From: Lepas anatifera
Lineage: Eukaryota; Arthropoda; Thecostraca; Lepadidae
Direction of reading: 5' to 3'
Length of the DNA stretch: 64,000 nt
NCBI GenBank assembly: GCA_034440635.1
Contig: JAOTON010000391.1
Location: 186,001 to 250,000 of the forward strand
Shown here: positions 47,601 through 59,600 of the stretch, piece by piece
Layout of the letters: the number at the start of each line of letters is the position of its first letter
Numbering within the stretch: the first letter of the stretch is position 1
Program-made: the position numbers and the translations under genes
The notes under the pieces: generated by a model
Databases searched by the model: none
What the model was told of the DNA's origin: nothing
What the model saw: only the letters and a program-made list of their open reading frames with translations

Positions 47601-50600
47601 TTGCAGAGCTAATCGCCCACTTTCATGACCCATACTTCTTGCAGGCCCTACTGACTGCGGGAACTCCACGGCTTGACATCAGGCTATTCCAGGACATGAA
47701 GACCTATTCAGGGTAGCTACCAAGTGCTGCGAAAGCCACACAGTGCTCTATCATGCGTCAACCCTGGCATCTCACGGGGGAAAACGCCGTCCTCTGGTTG
47801 TTTGGTGAGGGTGTGTCAACAGATGAAAATGCAGAGGTAGCAGCTGCACTCCCTGACAGTCACATAGCCAGGAACACTGGCACAGGGAAAGCCGATGTTG
47901 TCAGGAGCATATAAGCTGAGGCTCTGTGACTTCGTCCGACCGCGCTCCTGGCTGGCATTCAGGTGGATGAACGTCAGCAACCAGTGCTTACCACCCAGGA
48001 ATCGGCGAGTGATACAGACTTCATCTGTATGAACGCTTTCATGGAAAATCTAGCAGTCACAAACGACAGCGCGGAACGATCGGTGAAATACATCATGGAC
48101 TACACCGACGTTGCCCGTGAAGGTGACATGAGGGCTCGGAACTGACAGTAGCCTGCGCACACCGTCTCCAAGCGCCGAATCTCGAAAAAGAGCTGGATGG
48201 CGTGCACGTGTAAAAATATTAATATAGAACTAGAAGGAGCAGTCTAACAACATTTTATCTGAGAACAAGTTTCCTTTCCCATTCATGAGCTTCCGAATAA
48301 ACACATTAAAGCCATTGGCTTGATGATATGGTGTGTCGTTCTGACTGCACCAATCGGTTGCGAAAAAAACGAAACAATCATATTTGTGCAATGAACGCCC
48401 ACTTTCCATGCCATTCACAGTCCCAGGGAAAAGAAATCTAGCTATGCCCTTGAAAGCGGTTAAATTGTACAGACTGTGATGATTCTGGTCCATTTTCTTG
48501 AAAAAAAAACAATAATTTTCCCCACATTTCCCGCGATACCCCCAAAAAAGTTTATAAGACCCGCCTCTGGCCAGTGATCTCGCAATTCGAAACTTCTTAG
48601 CTCCATAAAAGCATCAAGAAGTGGTGCTTTACATCAATTTGAATGAGGGAAATAGGTTTTTCTGTCATAAGCTTTCATATAAACCAATTTTCAAGCCAAT
48701 ATAACGGTTTTCCATTTTCATCAGTTAAAGGGGGGGGCGAGGAGACCAAACCTCAAAGCATCGATTCAAAGTTTTGCATGCTCATTATTAACTCAAAGGA
48801 GAATGCGGTGTCAACTGGCAAGCTTGCACAGACGAAAAAGTGGTATTTTGGGACACCTTAATTACTCCTGACACGACAATTCTGTAAAGGAACAAAAACA
48901 TGGTATATTTCTTCTAACGGTCACAACGGTGTAAAGAAGTACTTCAGAGGTCGGCCTGCATGTTTTTCCCGTTGCTGACTTGTCTCTTCTTCATCATTGT
49001 ATCTTTTCTTCGAGTATGCTGAAGGCATCGTACAATTTGCTTCAGGAAGACCGCTTCAACATTAAATGCAAATTACTCATGACACGACAACTCTGTAAAG
49101 GAACGAACACATGGAATATTCATTCCAACGGTCACAATGGTACCATGCACTTATATCCGTAGTGATGCCGCAAATGGCTTTGTTTCCCGAAATCAGGCGA
49201 AGTACAATTTATAATTTGTCATGTCCATACCAGTAGCGGATGCAAGGAAAACCAATCCAGTCATCCCCTTAAAAGTGATAAAACTCTACTCGCTTTGGCC
49301 AATTGTGGTCTATTTTCTTGAAAAAAGACACTGTTTTCCCATTTTACTCATGTTACCCCAAAAAAAGTTTATTAGATCCGCCTCTGGCCAGTGATACCAC
49401 AATTCGGAACTTCTTAGCTCTCTAAAACGATGAAGAAGTGGTTTTACATCAATTTGTGTGAGGGAAATATGTTTTCCTCTGTCATAAGCTTTCGAATGAA
49501 TCCATTTTCGAGCCAATTCAACGATTTTCGATTTTCACCAGTTTTGGGGGGCGGGGGGGACCAAACCTCAAAGGATCGAATCCAAATTTTGCATGCTCAT
49601 TATTAACTCAAAGGAGAATGCGGTGTCAACCGGCAAGCTTGCACAGACGAAAAAGTGGTATTTTTGGGACACCCTACAGCTATAGTGCTAGTTATACTAC
49701 ATATACATAACTTATTCGGTTTGTTGAAGCTTCATGACATGAGGGTCAAAAACGGGGAGGGGGAACGGGGTCGACGCTTCCGCCCAACTTGCGAATCAGG
49801 GGAGACGTTCCCCTAAACTTCGGAACTCGACCTGGTTTTTGCATTCTTTTCTGTCGCCTATTTTAACCTGGTGAATTTGTTCATGGAGTGGGTGGGCGTT
49901 AGATTAAAAAAATACCCAGAATACATTTAAAACTCACCTCCCACTCACCCACCCTCCTCTTTCATTGCTCGTCTGCTGAGGTCCGTCCTCCCCCATTCTC
50001 CTCCAGTAAATATGCTGTGATGACGGCCCTGTCTCATGGGTTAATGACTTCGAATGACCCGACCAAGACATTTCAGAGAATAATGTATGGGACCCGCACT
50101 CAATCAGCTTAGTCTAATTTCAGTGCATTCGCCATTCCTTTCTCCGTGATCACGACATTTACCAAACCAAATCCCGTTCTAAGTGTAACTCAGATTTGGC
50201 GTTTATGACCTCGTTTCATCAGGAAGATATTGACCTAGGCCAAAAAAAGTTGCCCAAAATATAGACAACTATACCCCTCACCAAACCCAAACTGGTGTTA
50301 GCACAGCCCTCTTGTTTTTGTATCAGGGGTGCACTTAAGGACATTCTCCACACCCCGTTGACGCCAGACCCATCTCCGCTGCGCGAATCAAGCTCATGAG
50401 TAGCTGATGTGCCGATTCTTGTCTGAAGTGCTTAGCTATTCTTGTACATATTATGGAATATTTGATCGTTGATGAAAACTGTTCAGACATGTATTTTATT
50501 GGTAGAAACTCGAATCAAATCTTTCTCTAAGCGATCACTTTGTGCGACTAATAAATATTGCAAGGTTTTCATGAAAACTGGGTGTAAATAGGTGCTTTCA

Positions 50601-53600
50601 TCTGATGAGGACCCAGGGCAGCATGTGCTGGGCTGGATATTGTTGATTTCATTGTATGCCTATGCATTCTGGGACACCGGAAAAACGAGCCATACCGGAA
50701 AAGCGATGTATCCCATTAAGTCTCATATCAATCATTGACACAAAACGATTCAGAAACAGGTAATATTCGGTACAGAAAACAGAATAGGGAGTTCCTCAGA
50801 AACGGGTCGTTGTCCCTGTTCCTTGGGCGCAGACACGGGAGAGATTGACCATGGGTGGCGTGTTGCGCAGATACCTGGACTTCTTCAACATCATGGCCTA
50901 CGACTACCACGGCGACTGGGACCCCTTCACCGGCCACACCGCGCCCATGTACTCCTGTAAGGAGGACGTGCAGCGCGGCTGGGACTGGCTCAACGTGGTA
51001 CGTACAGAGTACACAACGGCATACCAGCCGTTTTGTACTCTATGTTTCAGTGCAGTACCACTCGTGGTAGGTGCGCCAGGTACTCGGGGGCATTATCGGA
51101 AGTCGTTGTCAAGGAAAGCAGCTGCAAATCGATCAGTTGTTCAATCCGTGAAACGGATTTTATACCAGTAACTTGAAACTTTTACGGGTGAAAAACATGG
51201 GCTCAGGCATGCCCAAATTATTTGCGGAATTTTAAAATTCCAATTTTGTTCTTCAAAACTTTGCGTTACAGGGGAAAATGGCCATTATGCACCCACTTAT
51301 CAAATGCGCCCAGTCAATGTTTTAGAAATACTAGCTGTTTTTCAACTCTGTTTTTGTATCATTCTGTTGTTCATCACTATCCCCCATCTTCCCTGGTGAC
51401 CAAAGCGCCTGGTAAGTTGAATTCGACCATGCTAGCCGTATTTTTCTGTTGTGCATGCATTTTAAATCGTGGCAGGGGTTTCCAATGCTGGTATGAAAAT
51501 GCACCTTTACAAATATTGAGCAGAGGACAATATTTTCCATATCTAGACCCTTTTATTTTTCAACTCAAGAAAAATAACTTAGTTCTTCCGTATTGGAAGG
51601 ATTTCTCAGGAGCTTTTCCACCTGTACCCGTTGGAAGGTTTTCTCAGGAGCCAGATTGTCCCCTGTTCAGGGAATCCACCAGACCTTGAACCCGGGTCGA
51701 CCACGTGGAAAGCGAGCGTGCTATTCATTGTACCACAGCGCCCTTTTAAGGCCGCTACTATTGACAGAGGCCCCTGGGGGCCTCAATGGTTCAGAGGAAT
51801 CAAGTGGTAAAAAAGGACCCTGCTAGTCACCGAATGGAGTTCTGGAGGGGGTCACCATTTCTGGTATCAATTTGTACCACTGGCTGCATAGCACAGTGCG
51901 GGGGCTGCACCTTGCGCCGCCCGTGTGCTCAGGGGGGGGCGCAGCCACCCCCCCTTCTTGACAATGCCCCTAGTTGGCAGAAAAGATATCTAGCAGGCTG
52001 TGGGCGGGTCGGTAGATGGCATTAACGCAGGTCATTACCTCAATGTCGACTCGCAAACAAAGTGCGGATGTCATTACAGTTATCGCGTGCAGACTTCAAA
52101 AGGCAGCGGTTATCATCGCCAGTGATTACTGTTCTGGTCTCATCAGGGAGACACCTGAATTCCGTATGTGCGGTTTATTGCGGTGGAGGTAGCAGCCGGC
52201 CGGAGACACAAACACACACACTCACTGACCGCCTGACCCGTGAGGCGGGTCAAGACACGGCTCTAGCGTGACGTCACGCGCCAGCCGGCCCCTGATAGGG
52301 TGGCGCCAGACAACCGATGCAGCCGACCTAGTGGCGTCAAACGAAGCCCACACAATTACCATGATGCAACGCAGATGGCTACAAAGTATGAACTGAGTCT
52401 CACGCTGACGTCTGTCGAAATCAGCACGAGTCTGTTTTGCACTGTTCACAGGCACTCTATGATGCGGCGGGGACCGACTGGTGCTTATGGCTGACGCAAG
52501 GCTTGAGGCCAATGCGCGAAGAATGTTTACTGATTGCAGTTCTGACGGACCTGTAAGGACTGACAAAATAGCAGCTGCTTAAAGGGAAACGCTGATTTGC
52601 CCTTGTTCCAGGCCGAATAATTCGCAGTTCACGGAACTCTTTTGCTGTGCGTGCTACTAGGGGTGGAGGTATTTGGCAAAGGTGGGCACTGCTACACAAT
52701 TTCAGACCGCGCCCGCCACTTATGCTGATTGAAATCGCTACCACTTTGATAGCGCTACTTCCTTGAAATCCCGAAACCGCTATCCGATTCTCCGCTACTC
52801 CACTCTCGCTGATTTCTATCAAAAAATGTTACTAAACTGCCAGTGAAAAAATTGTCTTTGTTATCATTAAATCAACGCCAAGGGAAATACTGCTTATCTT
52901 AGTTTTGCATGAAAAAGAAGCGGTTTTATTGCAAGATGTGCAGGCAAAATCACAAAACAAAACCATTCATTCAATCTTCTGTTTTCTGATGGAAAACAAC
53001 ATCTTACTTTCTATGTAATAATTGTTTTTGATGGTGGTTCTCATTATCAGACTGTCGGTAGCGGTAGCATCTTAATTCTTTTAACCCGCGCCCCACCGGG
53101 GGTCCGGCGCCACCTTCGCCCACAGGGTGCATCAATGCCCCCTCTAACTCCGAAAATATGAGGGTTAGAAAAAAATCTGCGGAGTGCATTAGAAAGCTCG
53201 CGTGAATTCAGTAACAAATTACTTAGAATGTTTAAGCGCTCAGGTTAATTTTTTGACCTCCAGAGGTCAAGTTAGGTCACGATAGGCTATTTTCACTAAA
53301 ATATGCAATGCTTAACACGCGCATTGACGGGGGCGGGTGCCCGCCCCCTCCTCGGGTTTTTCGGAAACAGCAGAAAAACGGCGGCGCGCAGCGCCGCCGT
53401 ACTTGGTTTACATTCTCCCTCATCATTTTTACAACTTCTGTGAACATTTTAAGGTTAGGTCATCTCAGGTCAGGTCACCAGTGCAGGTCAAGTGACCTGA
53501 CCTAAAAAAAGTTTAAGATAGCATAAGTCGGAGCACGGTGAACTTATCCGATTGAAACTCATATCACATAATGGGCCCACCGAGTTCTCTAAAATGTGTT

Positions 53601-56600
53601 CCGGTATTTCTTATATCGATGACCTAAGGTTAGGTACGAGGCATGACCTCTCCATTGAAAATACATGGGAAAATGGTTTTTACTGTATAAATCAGTAACG
53701 GATAGTGATAGAGCATTTATTTTAGCTGCATTAGACTCGCCTCGGCTTTGCGGAACTAATGATATGTATTTTATATAATTTGACCCTGACCTGACCTCAG
53801 GTCAGGTCAAATCCTTGATTTGACCTCGCAAGGTCAAATCATATATCATTCGATTCGACTTGCTGCAAGGATTCATATTGTTCAGGTCGTTTTGCTCTAT
53901 CTTTACTTGTTCAGATGTAATGGCCGAAAAACTTAATTTACATGTTATCCCTATTACGGCATGTTTTGACCTCTCGTGACTTTAAATGTGACCTGACAAA
54001 AAATGGTTCAAAAATTTTCGATGGAGAAGTGGATGAGCTACCCAACGCCCTTTACCGTTTTTCGTTACCTACCGTGGTTCTCGAGATATTAGGGGGCGGG
54101 TACCCGCCCCTCTCGTCAAAGCGAAGGTGGCTCAGACCCCCGTCAATGCGAGTGTTAAGCAAACTGGGCATAACTCTTATGCAATGAGAGCTATTGAGAT
54201 CTGGTAAAGCGCATTTGACAGGAAAAGGCCAGACCTTTTTCTGCTATGGGAACATCATGACCTCCGGCCAGTGGTTTGACCTCCAGAGGTCACCTTGTGG
54301 CCTAATATGACCTAAGGTCACGAAAGGTCAGAAAGTGACCTTGCCGTATATCAAATGAAAGCTAGTGATGAGACAGACACGATGGTGTTTGATTCAGCGC
54401 TCTAGCTTAATTAGGTCAAAATTTATTGCCAAAATACTGTTTTTGACGCCTGGTGACTTTGGATGACCTTGAACAGGTCAAAGGGAAAATATGGCCCCGG
54501 AGATCCGTAAAAGAGTGTCCAAGAACGCTTTTCTGGCATGCTGAGCATTTGCAATCGTTTTTGTGACTTTTAGATCAGAAGACAGCTTTTCCCCATGCTT
54601 TTTTCAATGGGAGACGTCACCTCGTGACCTGACCTCAGGTCACGAAATCGAAAAAATCCCGGAAACACATCGTGTAGACCCTGGAGTGGTCATTAAGTGT
54701 AGGAAGTTTCAAATTGATCGATTAAGAAGTGTAGCTCTTATAGAGCTCAGAAGTTGAAGTGAGGTCACCTTGGTTGACCTCGCCTGGTGAGCTGACCTTG
54801 GGTGGCCCGGAGTAAAAAAATTTAAGGATGATGGGAAAATGATGAGGTGAGAAATAGAGCCCTCAACCGCGGTGCTGCGCCTCGTTGTTTTTCTGCTATC
54901 CCGAAAAAAACCTTAGGGGGAGCCATCGACGGCCCCGGTGTGGCGAGGGTTAACCCGCGCCCCACCGGGGGTCCAGCGCCACCTTCGCCCCACCGCACAG
55001 TGTTCTAACGGAGCCGAAAGTGGGGACATAATTCAATATCTCAGGAAGTATGAATCCCAGATCAATAATTTTGGTATCAATCGAAAGCTCTGCTCCCACA
55101 GATTATGTGGACAGCATATGAATGTCATGAACTGACCACAGCGGGCATGATTGCCGGGTATTTGACCATAGGTTAGCAGCAAAAAAACATGATATGTATA
55201 TATGATGATAAGGGGGCTTTGCATGGATGTTCTAGTTAACTTCCAGTCACTTAACCCGCGCCCCACCGGGGGTCCAGCGCCACCTTAACCCCACCGGGGG
55301 CCATCGATGCCCCCTCTAACTCCGATAATATGGGCGTTAGCGCAAATCTGCAAAGTGCAACAGAAAGCTCGCGTGAATTCAGTAAGAAATTACTCTGCAT
55401 GTTTTGGTGCTCAGGTCAGTGGTTTGACCTCCAGAGGTCAAATTAGGTCCAGATCGGCTATTTTCACTCAAATATGCAATGCTTAAGCAAACTGGGCATA
55501 ACTCTCATGCCATTAGAGCTATTGAAGTCTGGTAAAGTACATTTGATAGGAAATTGTCAGTCCTTTTTTCGCTATGTGGAACGTAAAGACCTCCCGCCAT
55601 TAGTTTGACCTCCAGAGGTCACCTCGTGACCTAAGATGACCTGAGGTCACGAAAGGTCAGAAAGTGGTCTGGCCGTATATCAAATGAAAGCCAGTGATAA
55701 GACAAACACGATGGTGTTTGTTTCAGCGCTCTAGTTTAATTAGGTCAAAAGTTATTGTCAAAATACTGTTTTTGACCCCTGGTGACCTTGGATGACCTTG
55801 GAGAGGTCAAAGGGAAAATATGGCCCCTGAAATCCGTGAAAGAGTGTCCAAGAACGCTTTTCTGATCAGGCTGAGCATTTTCAATGCTTTTGGGACTTTT
55901 AGATCATAAGACAGCTTTTCCCAATGCTTTTTCAACGGGAGAGGTCAAGTTGTGACCTGACCTCAGGGCACGAAATCGAAAAATCCCGGATATACACCTT
56001 GTAGACCCTGGAGGGGCCATAAAGTGTAGGAAGTTTCAAATTGATCAAATTCGAAATGTAGCTCTTACAGAGCTCTAAAGTTGAAGTGAGGTGACCTTGG
56101 TTGACCTCGTCTGGTGACCTGACCTTGGGTGACCCGGGGTAAAACATTTCAGGGATGGTGGGAAAATGATGCAGTGAGAGGTAGAGCCCTCAACCGCGGT
56201 GCTGCGCCTCATCGTTTTTCTGCTATCCCGGAAATACCTTAGGGGGGCCATCGATGGCCCCCGGTGGGGCGAGGGTTAAAGTGTATACGCGCGATATTCT
56301 TGACATTGAAGACGTTATTTAACTCTCGCTTAACACACGCAGTGGAGGGGGCCCTAAAGTGCCCCCACCTATTTTTCCAAAGCAGCCAGAGAACTGTTCG
56401 CCGCCGAAAAACGCTACTCTGCCACATTTGGGAGAATTTATGAGGCCGTCGATTAATTAAGAAATTTTGGAAATCGGTCAATTTTTTAATTATAGGCCTT
56501 CACAATCAGACCTATATTTTGAGACCGTCGCTCTTGGGCGGTCGCACCAGTTCGCCCGCACTGTAGACCGAGTGATGATGCCATAACATCATACAATCAA

Positions 56601-59600
56601 GTTATATGTCAATATTAACCCACAAGGTCAAGGTCAAAGGCCTCATGTCAAAGTCATTGACCGCAGTATTCCGGTCGGGCATTACTCAGTGACATTACTC
56701 AGTATGACGTATGTTATGTTATGGCTATAGTTAGAGCTACTCTGGGCCAAGGTCACAGGTCAAGGTCAAAGTTTTTCAAAGTCAAACACCCATCCCACCC
56801 AAAAGCTGCTATAGCTCCGGTTATATTGTATATAAGCACCCCCTTCCCTTGGGTGCGCTACTGCATGCAACCATGAAGACGAAATTCATCACATTCAACA
56901 GTGATATCGAGGGTTCTCAGCAAGAAGAACCTAAGTGTCAAATTTACCGAAATGGAGATTTGTATACCATTCAAATCAGCTTGACGAGACGCGTAGAATG
57001 CAAAAACATCTGCAGCGCTATCTGCCTCCGTTGCTGAGATATGGAGTGCAAGAACAACCTAAATGGTGCTTTTGACTAAAGTTTTGAATGCAGGAACACC
57101 CGAACCGTCCCCATATACTTAAGCGTACGCCTCTAACTTTCTTTCAAAAGGAGAGAAACGATGCCCACTGCACTCTAAAGCAGCTAACTAAAACTCGGCA
57201 CAACGAGGCGATGACACGCGCAAGGGAGGACCCAAGCTTCCACTGTACCAGTTTGGACCTAAAGAAGGTTCTAACGACACCGCACGGAAAATCTGTGATC
57301 CTCTTTTGCGCCAGGAAATTCGCCTATTTCAACTTCACCTTGTGCGAGACTGGAAGCAGGTATGGATTTTGTCACGTGTGGGACGAAACTCACGGGAGGC
57401 GTGACTGCGCGAAAGTTGCAACTATTCCCCACGATTACGTCGAAACTGTTGACGAGGCCACCGAGAGAGCAAGGACTTCATAACTGTTCTGCGATAATTG
57501 TCCGGGTCAGAATAAGAACATGACTCATCGTGAGTCTATACTTCGCACTACAGTCGTGTGGAAACCTGAACACAATCACTCTACTTCTTGCTGAAAGGGC
57601 ATACGTACCTTCCCTATGAATCCATGCACACTACTGTCGAGGCCAGGGTTCGACATCACCTTGTGTACGCTCCAAGTGATTGGTGCACCCTCATTCGAAC
57701 ATCCCGGTACGATACCTTCCCATATGATGTCACAGAGCATCAATTCACGTACTGGAGAGATTGGCAGTCAATCCAGCGGAGCTGTCTCACCGAAGGTGGG
57801 CCCCGGGCCAAGATGAGCAGAGTGACCATCGTTCGTGGGGAACCAACGATCGCCGTTGAGGTTGACTACAGCAATGAAGAGACGGTCATCCAAATACGCT
57901 CTCTGCGAAATGTTGGCCGGCGCGCTGGCACCGCATCACCTGCCCTTCCGCCACAGCAGCTCTACAGCAAGCGGTTGGCCATCGGCGCGGAAAAACATCG
58001 GCACCTGATGAAGCTCTGCGGCGACGGAAACATCCCGCAGCATTTCCGACATACGTACCGCGGCTTGCCTCACTCAGCTCGCCAGGTGGGCATCCTCCCG
58101 GAGAGTGACATCCAGGATCCGGAGGAGAAAGCAGACGTGTGAAAAAAAAACTGGTGTGTTCTGGCTGCACATTTTGGGACCACACAGTGATTAATAGCGC
58201 TTGTTTGGTGCATATGAATGTAGAACTTTGTACAGACGTAGACGGTTAGGTTGTTCTTACCTACAAGTTATGTGGTGGGAGATGAAGTTCTCGCAAGCAA
58301 GAAGGCCTTACCTGCGTCGCATTCATTGAACGGTATTGTCTTACATATGAACGGTATTGTCATGATGCGCATGCACTACTCGTATTCCACACCAAGTACC
58401 GTTGCTTTACGCCAATATACAGAATAAGAAATCAGTTTTTTGTGTCTCCTGTAAAATTGGAAAAACAACACTTAGGTTCTTCTTGCTGGGAACCCTCGAT
58501 ATTATTGTTCATACACCAGCATGATGGTATCAGATTCCTACTGAATAAAAACGAAACCTTGGCTTGGTCCATGACCGAACTGTATTTTTTACGGAATTGG
58601 CGTTGCGTCGAACGCACAGAACTATTTTTCCAACGAGCCTGCCTCACGCTTTATGTCACCATGTGTGTACTTACTTGGTAAATATCAGTGAGCTGCTCGT
58701 TCACCTTTTCAATGAAATTCCCAAGTCCAAATGCTGTATCAATTGTAAGCAGGTTTACCCGCATTTCTACACTTGTTCGCACCTCCATGTTTACAGCATC
58801 CAGTTCGAAACTTAAGTGACGATAAAAGAACATGCAGCAAGTGCGTGTGCGTGCTGTGAGACTCTATTCCCTGATGTTATTTGAAGTGAACTTCACAAAC
58901 AAGGAAGCGTTAATTTATGTATCTCGGTTCTCACCCATCGTGTGGTCTGAAAATGGCCTGTGCAAATACTAGCTGCGATTCTGTGAATGGTTACTGGGTA
59001 TGCTAGTGTACAGAGACATCAATTGAAAGCTTGGTTTTCCCATACTGTAACCATTGCACTTCTCACAATTATTGATTGAAGACGTCAACGACAGTAGGTT
59101 AAAAATTCCAGTCGACAAGCAATGTCAACAAAAAGTGCTCATTTAACTCATTGTAACCAATGCACTGAACTTTCGCCGTGCCCCGGTCCACCTCCCTTCA
59201 AGCCTCCAGGCATACCTCGCCGACGCGACGGCCGCCGCCCCCGACCGACAGCGCGCGCGACATGTCCCTGTATAATGTGTCACTATCACCACTGCCGCAG
59301 CGTGACGCAGCTGAAACTTGCGGGGCAGGTAGACGAAGCATCCTGCCATAGTTTCTAAGTGGTCCCAGGGTGGGGCAGGCGACGCAATTTTTGTATGCTT
59401 ATCGATAATTGACATAGTCTCAAAATGTATGTGTAATGTATATGGTACATATTTTGCTCTCCAAATTTAATTGCAGCGATCACTGGAAAAAAACTGTGTG
59501 CAAAATTACATTCTTCATGCCTTAAGCTTTCTAATGAACCCTGGTTTGTCTCATCTTGTACGTTCTCTTAGCCCACAAAAAAAGCATCGAAAATGAGCAT

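Noticed and set aside
48980..49162. Short frame conserved between repeat F copies (FSSSMLKASYNLLQ)
   Set aside because: Conservation follows from the copies being repeats. Substitutions are mostly amino acid changing.
59122..59415. GC-rich frames on both strands
   Set aside because: Proline/arginine-rich low complexity with no similarity, and unsupported.
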